Source: Thermoprotei archaeon (GTDB lineage Archaea > Thermoproteota > Thermoprotei > Thermofilales > Thermofilaceae). Taken from it: a stretch of 10,216 nucleotides of DNA. Below, piece by piece: positions 5,326 through 10,216 of this stretch. Position 1 is the first letter of the stretch, and each line of letters opens with the position of its first letter. The stretch is taken from contig QMRZ01000044.1 in assembly GCA_003649495.1 (NCBI GenBank), positions 1 through 10,216 on the forward strand, read 5' to 3'. Below the pieces are notes generated by a model. The model was not told the origin of the DNA. It did not search any database and worked only from the letters and a program-made list of their open reading frames with translations. The translations under genes and the position numbers were made by a program.

Positions 5326-6213
5326 TTGCAGAGTTTGGAGCCTAAGCTCAGGTTCCTGCGGCTTGAGGAGGGTTACGCGGAGTTCATCCTAGAGGGCGTC
5401 ACGCCCGCTGTGGCGAACGCGCTGAGGAGGGCCATTATATCGGATGTGCCGACGCTGGCGATAGACGAGGTCGCCGTGCTCGAGAATACCTCGGTCCTCT
5501 TCGACGAGATCCTCGCCCACAGGCTGGGCCTCATACCCCTCAGAGTCGATCCGGAGACGTACGAGGTCCTGCTGGAGTGCTACGAGGAGGGGAGGAGGGA
5601 TGACTGCATCGTGTCCTTCACGCTGGAGATCGAGGCTGAGAGGCCGATGACGGTCTACTCGGGGCACCTGAAGCTAGCTGAGCCGGCGGAGCCCCTGAAG
5701 AAGCTCGCGCGAGTCGACGTCAAGCCGGTCTCCGACGTGATACCGATAGTGAAGCTCGCCGCTGGCCAGAGGATAGTGCTGGAGGCGTACGCCAAGATGG
5801 GGGTTGGGAGGGAGCACGCGAAGTGGCAGCCGGTGTCCGTGGCCGCGTACAAGTACTATCCCCGGGTGGAGGTCCTCAGGGAGGAGTGTGGGGAGGAGGG
5901 GAGGAGGTGTGCTGAGGCGTGTCCGAGGGGGGTCCTGAGGTACGAGGATGGGAGGCTCAAGGTAGTTAACGAGCTGGACTGCACTATGTGCAGGGCCTGT
6001 GAGGAGGCGTGCCCCGACCTGGTGAGGGTCAGCTGGGATGATAGGAGGTTCATCTTCAGGGTGGAGGGCCTCGGCATGATCCCCGTCTCCAAGGTGATAG
6101 AGGTGGCGCTCAGGAGGCTGATGAGCAGGCTGGATAGGCTCGCGGAGGCTGTGGAGGAGGCGGCAAAAGGGATAAAAAGCCCCGAGCCTAGTGAGGCCCA
6201 GCTCGAGCCATGA
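5326..6213 (+). CDS. rpoD: DNA-directed RNA polymerase subunit D (Rpo3) with Fe-S cysteine domain
   Basis: This 295-residue protein is the archaeal counterpart of bacterial alpha and eukaryotic Rpb3. It pairs with subunit L and forms the D-L-N-P assembly platform. The N-terminal dimerisation part includes NALRRAIISDVPTLAIDEV (residues 31-49) and LAHRLGLIPLR (63-73). An inserted ferredoxin-like domain at 188-230 has cysteines 188, 195, 199, 219, 222, 225 and 229. Residues 199/219/222/225 have the same spacing as the four [4Fe-4S] ligands I recall for Sulfolobus RpoD (183/203/206/209). The remaining set has only three cysteines. The family motif returns at RFIFRVEGLGMIPVSKVIEVAL (241-262). The start is TTG 5326, with GGGGGAT six bases upstream. 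The TGA stop overlaps the ATG of rpl18e. The alpha-operon genes rps13, rps4 and rps11, usual upstream of rpoD, are not present. Confidence 0.96.
   Translation: MQSLEPKLRFLRLEEGYAEFILEGVTPAVANALRRAIISDVPTLAIDEVAVLENTSVLFDEILAHRLGLIPLRVDPETYEVLLECYEEGRRDDCIVSFTLEIEAERPMTVYSGHLKLAEPAEPLKKLARVDVKPVSDVIPIVKLAAGQRIVLEAYAKMGVGREHAKWQPVSVAAYKYYPRVEVLREECGEEGRRCAEACPRGVLRYEDGRLKVVNELDCTMCRACEEACPDLVRVSWDDRRFIFRVEGLGMIPVSKVIEVALRRLMSRLDRLAEAVEEAAKGIKSPEPSEAQLEP
6161..6180 (+). promoter_or_regulatory. Probable internal promoter for rpl18e, inside the 3' end of rpoD
   Basis: CGGCAAAAGG followed by GATAAAAAGC forms an A-rich BRE/TATA-like element within the rpoD codons for AKGIKS, in otherwise GC-rich sequence. 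The TATA centre near 6175 is about 35 bases from the rpl18e ATG at 6210, predicting transcription start near 6200 and a leader of about 10 bases. It would let rpl18e, rpl13 and rps9 be made independently of rpoD. Confidence 0.5.
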
Positions 6214-6572
6214 AGAGGACGGGGCCTACTAACGTCCACTTGAGGAGGCTGATACACCTGCTGAGGAAGAAGGCCAGGGAGAATAGGGCGCCCATATGGC
6301 GCAGGGTAGCTGAGCTGCTGGAGAGGCCCACCAGGATAAGGCCGGAGGTCAATGTGAGTAAGATCAACCGGTACACGAGGGATGGCGACGCCGTGGTAGT
6401 GCCGGGGAAGGTGCTGGGCAGCGGCGTGCTCGACCACCCGGTGACCGTGGCGGCCTATGCGTTCAGCAGGAGGGCTAGGGAGAAGATCGAGGCCGCGGGC
6501 GGCAGGGTGCTCACGATACCCCAGCTGATCAGGGAGAACCCGAGGGGCAGTAGGGTGAGGATCCTGGTGTAG
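6210..6572 (+). CDS. rpl18e: Large ribosomal subunit protein L18e (eL18)
   Basis: This is a 120-residue ribosomal protein of the L15/L18e family, the usual archaeal length. Typical stretches are MKRTGPTNVHLRRLIHLL at the start, APIWRRVAELLERPTR (residues 27-42), VNVSKINRYTRDGDAVVVPG (47-66), KVLGSGVLDHPVTVAAYAFS (67-86) and AREKIEAAGG near the C-terminus. The ATG overlaps the rpoD TGA in the sequence ATGA, so translation is coupled to rpoD. An internal promoter about 35 bases upstream may also drive it. It ends in TAG, four bases before rpl13, giving the conserved archaeal order rpoD-rpl18e-rpl13-rps9. Confidence 0.96.
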   Translation: MKRTGPTNVHLRRLIHLLRKKARENRAPIWRRVAELLERPTRIRPEVNVSKINRYTRDGDAVVVPGKVLGSGVLDHPVTVAAYAFSRRAREKIEAAGGRVLTIPQLIRENPRGSRVRILV

Positions 6573-6576
6573 GGCC

Positions 6577-7029
6577 ATGAGCGGGGAGGTCGTTGTAGTG
6601 GATGCGAGCGGGCTGGTCGCGGGGAGGCTGGCCAGCATAGTGGCTAAGAGGCTGCTCAGGGGGGAGAGGGTCGTGATAGTGAACGCGGAGAAGGCCCTGA
6701 TCACGGGGAAGCGGAAGCGCGTAGTGGAGTGGTACATGAAGAGGGTGTCGGAGTGGAGGACGCACTACAACCCCGAGAAGAGGGGGCCTAAGATCCCCAG
6801 GAGGCCTGACCTGATACTGCGGAGGATTGTGAGGAACATGCTGCCCTACAAGAAGCCGAGGGGCAGGGAGGCGTTCAAGAGGCTGCGCGTGTACGTGGGG
6901 GTGCCCCCCGAGCTCGAGGAGGCTGAGAAGTGGGTGCCTGAGGAGGCCAAGCTGAAGAATGATAAGGTGCCGTTTATAACCCTGGCCGAGCTATCTGAGG
7001 CTGTGGGTGGGGGAAGGTGGCGCGGGTAG
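6577..7029 (+). CDS. rpl13: Large ribosomal subunit protein L13 (uL13)
   Basis: This 150-residue uL13 has the N-terminal strand-and-glycine motif VVDASGLVAGRLAS (residues 7-20). INAEKALITGKR-like residues follow at 34-46 (VNAEKALITGKRK). The basic rRNA-binding stretch includes RGPKIPRRPDLILRRIVRNM, followed by LPYKKPRGREAFKRLRVYVG. Length and content are normal for archaea. ATG 6577 lies four bases after the rpl18e stop. The last 13 bases, coding the final four residues WRG and stop region, overlap the rps9 start, so ribosomes probably continue from one gene to the other. It ends in TAG. Confidence 0.96.
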   Translation: MSGEVVVVDASGLVAGRLASIVAKRLLRGERVVIVNAEKALITGKRKRVVEWYMKRVSEWRTHYNPEKRGPKIPRRPDLILRRIVRNMLPYKKPRGREAFKRLRVYVGVPPELEEAEKWVPEEAKLKNDKVPFITLAELSEAVGGGRWRG

Positions 7030-7421
7030 TCATAGCATCGGCTAGGAGGAAGACGGCTAGGGCCAGAGTGGTGGTTAAGGAGGGCAAGGGCAGGGTGTTC
7101 ATCAACGGAGTCCCACTAGAGGTGTTAGAGCCCGAGCTCGTGAGGCTGAAGATCTACGAGCCGATATACCTGGCTGGGGAGGAGATCATCAGCAAGGTGG
7201 ACATCTACGCCGAGGCTAGGGGCGGCGGCATCATGGGGCAGGCATCCGCGATACGCACTGCGATAGCCCGCGCACTGGTGGAGTGGACCGGGTCCGAGGC
7301 CCTAAGGGAGCTCTACTACAACTACGATAGGCACCTGCTAGTGGAGGACCCGAGGCAGAAGGAGCCCAAGAAGCCGGGCGGCAGGTCAGCTAGGGCGAAG
7401 AGGCAGAAGAGCTACAGGTAG
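7017..7421 (+). CDS. rps9: Small ribosomal subunit protein S9 (uS9)
   Basis: This 134-residue uS9 has the N-terminal motif SARRKTARARV (residues 8-18) and the glycine-rich GGGIMGQASAIRTAIARAL (69-87). The basic tail ends in KRQKSYR; the terminal arginine in this family reaches the P-site tRNA. It starts at GTG 7017, inside the end of rpl13 in another frame, after a GGTGGGGGAAG purine stretch serving as ribosome-binding site. It ends in TAG, and that stop lies within an inverted repeat (see 7409-7444). In most archaea rpoN follows on the same strand; here rpoN is close by but points the opposite way. Confidence 0.97.
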   Translation: MARVVIASARRKTARARVVVKEGKGRVFINGVPLEVLEPELVRLKIYEPIYLAGEEIISKVDIYAEARGGGIMGQASAIRTAIARALVEWTGSEALRELYYNYDRHLLVEDPRQKEPKKPGGRSARAKRQKSYR

Positions 7422-7444
7422 CTCCCATCTCCATCAGGAGCTAC
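7409..7444. repeat. Triple inverted/direct repeat around the rps9 stop; possible terminator hairpin
   Basis: GTAGCTCC (7418-7425) and GGAGCTAC (7437-7444) form a perfect 8-base inverted repeat with an 11-base loop. GAGCTAC also occurs at 7409-7415, inside the last rps9 codons, so the middle arm could pair with either side. Only a short CTTT follows on the + strand. In this 52-base gap between convergent rps9 and rpoN it may slow or end transcription from both sides. Archaeal termination usually depends on T-runs, which are poor here, so the role is uncertain. Confidence 0.35.
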
Positions 7445-7473
7445 GGCTTTAACTCAGCCTCCCTCCGCTGGAT

Positions 7474-7677
7474 TTAGGGGCCGTAGACCTCGTATCTGAG
7501 GAGCTCGTCTATCAGCTCCACGTGTGAGAGGAGCATCCTCCTGCAGCAGTACCTCTTCACTCCCAGCTCGTCCAGCACCTTGGCTGGATCCTCGCCTCTC
7601 TTAACGCGCTCGGCGAACTTCATCCACTTATCGCCTATCAGGGCGCCGCACGTGAAGCACCTTATCGGGATTATCAC
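7474..7677 (-). CDS. rpoN: DNA-directed RNA polymerase subunit N (Rpo10)
   Basis: This 67-residue subunit, matching eukaryotic Rpb10, binds one zinc ion and helps join subunit D (Rpo3) to the polymerase core. The zinc ligands are visible: CFTCG (cysteines 7 and 10) and YCCRRM (cysteines 44 and 45), together with the family opening MIIPIRC and LLSHVELIDELL. The length is normal and the protein complete. The start is GTG 7677. There is no ribosome-binding site, and the TATA box predicts transcription starting at or next to this GTG, so the mRNA is probably leaderless. It is the last gene of the minus-strand run, 20 bases after tyw3. It faces rps9, the reverse of the usual archaeal rps9-rpoN arrangement. 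Confidence 0.97.
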   Translation of the reverse strand: MIIPIRCFTCGALIGDKWMKFAERVKRGEDPAKVLDELGVKRYCCRRMLLSHVELIDELLRYEVYGP

Positions 7678-7697
7678 GTGATCCAGGAGCCGGGGGG

Positions 7698-7706
7698 CTA
7701 TATACG
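7698..7706 (-). promoter_or_regulatory. TATA box of rpoN, overlapping the tyw3 stop codon
   Basis: On the minus strand the sequence is CGTATATAG. These bases are also the last tyw3 codons, for arginine, isoleucine and the TAG stop. The centre is about 25 bases from GTG 7677, the normal archaeal TATA-to-start distance, which places transcription start on the rpoN start codon. It is the best TATA match in the window. Confidence 0.65.
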
Positions 7707-8294
7707 CTCTTCGCCGCCTCCAATCACTTTCTGGAGCTCAGCCGCCAGTCTGTCTAGCCTGAACTTCGCCCTGAGCAGGACCTCGTTCGCCCTCTCCACA
7801 AACTCGTCGAGCACGCGCCCCCTCATCACGTCCACGCCCCCAAGCCTGAGCGGGGCCTCAATCCTGTCGGAGGATAGGAGCTCCACCATGACTCTCTCGC
7901 CCAGGCCCTGGATCCCGCTGTGCTTGAGGCCAGCTCGGCGCGCGGCCTCCAGTAAGGCGAGCGCGGCCTCCAGGCTCCTGCACGCCACGTGGAGTATGGG
8001 GCCCTGGACCGCCATCCAGAGGTCGGGGTAGCGTGAGGCGGCCAGGACCTCCCTCAGCTCCCGGGGCTGGAGTGGCCTGTGCCACTTGGCCACCACCACC
8101 ATCCTGAACTTCTCCCCGGGGAGCCTGGTAGCCGCGAGCTGTATCCTCCCGCTACAGCTGCTGGTCGTGTAGTACCTGGGAGACGAGTTGAGGAGGCTTA
8201 GGAGGGGGACTATGTCCGGGTCCACCCTGCCGGCCTCCAAGTCCCTCATGAGGCTCCCGAGGGCCCTAGCCCTGCCAGCCTCGAAGGGGTCCAA
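7698..8294 (-). CDS. taw3: tRNA wybutosine-synthesis methyltransferase Tyw3/Taw3 family
   Basis: This 198-residue protein belongs to the TYW3 family. These S-adenosylmethionine-dependent enzymes methylate the imidazopurine nucleoside next to the anticodon of tRNA-Phe during wybutosine or wyosine-type synthesis. Family signatures are LLNSSPRYYTTSSCSGRI (residues 34-51), GPILHVACRSLEAALALL (98-115), RRAGLKHSGI (119-128) and RVMVELLSSDRIEAPL (134-149). A helical tail rich in charged residues follows. TTG 8294 is chosen because GGGTGA, partly formed by the upstream gene's TGA stop, lies six bases before it. Upstream in the minus-strand run is the MarC-family gene (six-base gap) and downstream is rpoN, neither related in function. 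Family assignment is strong; the exact methylation step in archaea depends on which other wyosine enzymes the genome has. Confidence 0.9.
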   Translation of the reverse strand: MDPFEAGRARALGSLMRDLEAGRVDPDIVPLLSLLNSSPRYYTTSSCSGRIQLAATRLPGEKFRMVVVAKWHRPLQPRELREVLAASRYPDLWMAVQGPILHVACRSLEAALALLEAARRAGLKHSGIQGLGERVMVELLSSDRIEAPLRLGGVDVMRGRVLDEFVERANEVLLRAKFRLDRLAAELQKVIGGGEERI

Positions 8295-8300
8295 CCCAGC

Positions 8301-8891
8301 TCACCCGGGCAGGAGGCCCCAGCCCCTCAGCCCATCCCTGATCATCTCTGCCGCGAAGGCCGCCAGGAACACTGCCATCAGCCTGCTCAGGGCCATTAGA
8401 CCGCTGCTCTTCAAGGCCCTGGCGGCGGCGCTGGCGGGGAGTAGGGTCAGGTAGGCGGCGAGGGCGGCGGCGTTGGAGGCCAGGAGAACCTCAAGGGGGT
8501 CGTGCTCGGCCAGGGCCGTCAGGATCACAGTGAGAGTGCCGGGCCCCACCAGGAGGGGGGTTGCTATCGGGAATACCGCCACGTCCTCGCCCCTGACCTC
8601 CTTGCTGCGGGGGACTGTGCTGAGCATGTCGATGGCCAGGATCATCAGGAGCAGGCCCCCGGCTACCTTGAAGCTTGAGAGCGAGAAGCCCATCAACTCC
8701 ACCGCAGCCCTGCCGGCCAGGGAGAAGATGGAGAGCAGCACCACTACTATCAGCATGGCCGTGCTAAGCACGCGCCGCCTCTCACGCTCGGTCATGTGCC
8801 TGGTCAGCGCCAGGTAGTAGGGTATCAGCCCCACGGGGTCGAGGACTATGTAGAGCTTGAAGGCCACCAGGGCTATGGATGCTGCATCCAA
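8301..8891 (-). CDS. MarC-family integral membrane protein (UPF0056)
   Basis: This 196-residue protein has about six predicted membrane helices, near residues 5-28, 41-63, 70-91, 108-127, 132-153 and 165-185. MarC-family signatures are DPVGLIPYYLALT (18-30), FKVAGGLLLMILAIDML (74-90), FPIATPLLVGPGTLTVIL (107-124) and LSRLMAVFLAAFAAEMIRDG (168-187). The family was named from the bacterial mar locus, but its members have no proven antibiotic role, and a transport function is only assumed. The start is TTG 8891, with GGGAGGAG only about two or three bases upstream, tighter than usual. An ATG two bases further on is out of frame. It lies 11 bases after accC and 6 before tyw3, so it is probably in one operon with them. 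Confidence 0.88.
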   Translation of the reverse strand: MDAASIALVAFKLYIVLDPVGLIPYYLALTRHMTERERRRVLSTAMLIVVVLLSIFSLAGRAAVELMGFSLSSFKVAGGLLLMILAIDMLSTVPRSKEVRGEDVAVFPIATPLLVGPGTLTVILTALAEHDPLEVLLASNAAALAAYLTLLPASAAARALKSSGLMALSRLMAVFLAAFAAEMIRDGLRGWGLLPG

Positions 8892-8902
8892 GCTCCTCCC
8901 CG

Positions 8903-10216
8903 CTAGAGCCCCATCCTGGACGCCACCCGCCAGGCGTCGACGCCCGGCGCGGCCGGCTTCTTCTCCACGCGCCTGCGCGGCAGCTTGAGCCTGCGGTGCG
9001 AGTAGCTGGCCGCCCTCTCCGCCAGCCCCCTCTCCTCCACTATCCTGGTGTTGTAGTCGCCGCTCGCGAAGGCCGGGTCGTTCAGGATGAGGTGGAGGAA
9101 GGCCAGGTTGGTCTTGACGCCCTCTATCACAGTCTCCTCGAGGGCTGCGATGAGCCTCCTGCGCGCCTCCTCGCGGGTCGAGCCCCAGCAGACGATCTTC
9201 ATTATCAGGGGGTCGTAGTATATCGGCACCTCGGCGCCCTCGTAGTAGCCGCTATCCACCCTGGTGAAGGGCCCGCTCGGCTCCCTGTACGCGGTTATCC
9301 TGCCTGGGGATGGCGCGAAGCCCGCGGCCGGGTCCTCTGCGTATACCCTGGCCTCCATGGCGTGCCCCCGCAGCTCCACCTCCTCCTGCCTGAAGCTGAC
9401 GCCCTCGCCCGCGGCTATCAGTATCTGCTCCCTCACTATGTCGATGCCCGTGACCATCTCTGTCACTGGGTGCTCAACCTGTATCCTGGAGTTTACCTCC
9501 AGGAGGTAGAGCTCCCGGCTGGGGGGGTCGTACAGGAACTCGAATGTCCCGGCGTTGACGTAGTTGCACGCGCGAGCAGCCTTGAGGGCGAGGGTCAGGA
9601 GCCTCTCCCTCAGCTCCTCGTCTAGAGCGGGAGAGGGGGCCTCCTCCACGACCTTCTGGAACCTCCTCTGCACGGAGCACTCCCTCTCGTAGAGGTGGAG
9701 GACGCCGCCCCTCCCATCCCCCAGCACCTGCACCTCAACGTGCCTGGCCTTGGGCAGGTACTTCTCGAGGTACACCTCCCCCCTGCCGAACGCCTTGCGC
9801 GCAAGGTCCTCCGCCCTGCGCAGGGCCTCCAGCAGGTCAGCCTCGCTCCACGCGATTGACATCCCTATCCCCCCTCCCCCTGCGGCGGGCTTCACCATCA
9901 CGGGGTAGCCGAGCTCCTCGGCCACGCTGGGCGCGTCGCGGGGGTCGACTGGCTCGAGAGTGCCGGGCACGACGGGCACGCCGGCGCTCCTGAAGAACCT
10001 CCTGGCGCCCAGCTTATCGCCCACCAGCCTCTGGACCCTGGCTGGCGGGCCTATGAACGCTATCCCCTCCTCCTCCAGCCTCTCAGCCAGCTCGGCGCTC
10101 TGGGCGAGGAACCCGTAGCCCGGGTGCACCGCCTCAGCCCCCACGTCCCTGGCAGCCCTCACGACGGCCTCGACGCTGAGGTAGCTGTCGGATGGCTCGG
10201 GGCCCCCGAGCCTAAC
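8903..10216 (-). CDS. accC: Biotin carboxylase subunit of an acyl-CoA or pyruvate carboxylase, 5'-truncated
   Basis: The gene runs off the right edge; 437 residues are visible and roughly 60-75 N-terminal residues are missing. It is an ATP-grasp enzyme that uses ATP and bicarbonate to carboxylate biotin on a partner carrier protein. Motifs in order are: SDSYLSVEAVVRAAR and AVHPGYGFLAQSAE near the edge; the ATP-binding glycine loop KPAAGGGGIGMS (bases about 9861-9894); HVEVQVLGDG and CSVQRRFQKVVEEAP; and the catalytic segment EVNSRIQVEHPVTEM (about 9451-9497). The biotin-carboxylase C-terminal domain follows: HAMEARVYAEDP, FAPSPGRI and VDSGYYEGAEVPIYYDPLI. No biotin-attachment site follows; instead there is a basic tail of about 35 residues. 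Close homologues occur in acetyl/propionyl-CoA carboxylase and in two-subunit pyruvate carboxylase, and I cannot tell which this serves. The GTG at 10162 is internal, because conserved residues continue upstream of it. Confidence 0.93.
   Translation of the reverse strand, partial: VRLGGPEPSDSYLSVEAVVRAARDVGAEAVHPGYGFLAQSAELAERLEEEGIAFIGPPARVQRLVGDKLGARRFFRSAGVPVVPGTLEPVDPRDAPSVAEELGYPVMVKPAAGGGGIGMSIAWSEADLLEALRRAEDLARKAFGRGEVYLEKYLPKARHVEVQVLGDGRGGVLHLYERECSVQRRFQKVVEEAPSPALDEELRERLLTLALKAARACNYVNAGTFEFLYDPPSRELYLLEVNSRIQVEHPVTEMVTGIDIVREQILIAAGEGVSFRQEEVELRGHAMEARVYAEDPAAGFAPSPGRITAYREPSGPFTRVDSGYYEGAEVPIYYDPLIMKIVCWGSTREEARRRLIAALEETVIEGVKTNLAFLHLILNDPAFASGDYNTRIVEERGLAERAASYSHRRLKLPRRRVEKKPAAPGVDAWRVASRMGL

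Noticed and set aside
5856..6737. Long open frame of 293 codons on the minus strand opposite rpoD, rpl18e and rpl13
   Set aside because: It is antisense to three clearly real genes, has low-complexity serine/leucine/proline composition and no recognisable motif. Such frames arise from GC-rich codon bias.
8879..9625. Open frame of 248 codons on the + strand opposite accC and the start of the MarC gene
   Set aside because: It is opposite a strongly conserved biotin carboxylase, and the translation is repetitive and proline/arginine/histidine-rich with no family signature.
10160..10162. GTG as the accC start
   Set aside because: The reading frame continues to the window edge with conserved biotin-carboxylase residues (PSDSYLSVEAVV), so the gene is truncated by the window.
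1..10216. CRISPR arrays, insertion sequences, tRNA/rRNA genes, prophage or toxin-antitoxin genes
   Set aside because: I looked on both strands and saw no spaced direct repeats, terminal inverted repeats with transposase, tRNA folds or related protein motifs. Nearly all bases are accounted for by conserved genes.

Overview
The window is a GC-rich archaeal chromosome segment (about 60-68% G+C in the lines I counted by hand). It carries RNA polymerase, ribosomal protein and nusA genes of crenarchaeal (Thermoproteota) type. Evidence for this is the split A'/A'' largest polymerase subunit, a polymerase D subunit with Fe-S cysteines, subunit N, eukaryote-like ribosomal proteins L30e and L18e, a NusA made only of two KH domains, a Tyw3-type wybutosine enzyme, heavy use of AGG for arginine, frequent TTG starts and mostly TAG stops. 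Upstream signals fit archaeal TATA/BRE promoters a short distance from the starts. TTG-rich starts suggest a Desulfurococcales/Acidilobales-like lineage, but I cannot fix the genus.

Layout, left to right. On the + strand, a 5'-truncated rpoA1 (1-1784) overlaps rpoA2 (1781-2980) by 4 bases. A minus-strand gene for a four-CBS-repeat protein (3006-3890) then interrupts the usual RNA polymerase/ribosome run. The + strand run resumes with its own promoter and a roughly 75-base leader: rpl30e, nusA, rps12, rpoD, rpl18e, rpl13 and rps9 (4057-7421), tightly packed or overlapping, with internal promoters before rps12 and rpl18e. At 7422 the coding strand switches. The minus strand carries, in transcription order, a 5'-truncated biotin carboxylase (accC, to 8903), a MarC-family membrane protein (8301-8891), tyw3 (7698-8294) and rpoN (7474-7677). 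rpoN appears to have its own TATA box, built into the last codons of tyw3, and a leaderless GTG start.

How the genes work together: A', A'', D and N are core polymerase subunits. NusA is a small KH RNA-binding protein of the transcription/ribosome operon. L30e, S12, L18e, L13 and S9 are ribosomal proteins, so the + strand mainly builds the gene-expression machinery. The minus-strand cluster mixes tRNA modification, a membrane protein, carboxylation metabolism and one polymerase subunit. It looks like an assembly by rearrangement rather than a single pathway.

I see no mobile element, CRISPR array, tRNA or rRNA gene, and no convincing new biological system. The points most worth a second look are: the CBS gene splitting the polymerase/ribosome operon; rpoN flipped away from rps9 with its promoter inside tyw3; a sharply AT-rich, codon-deviant patch of about 60 bases inside rps12; a possible leaderless upstream ORF coupled to rpl30e; and an RpoD with one complete and one incomplete ferredoxin-like cysteine set. 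No intergenic stretch exceeds 300 bases; the longest (3891-4056) is a divergent promoter region.
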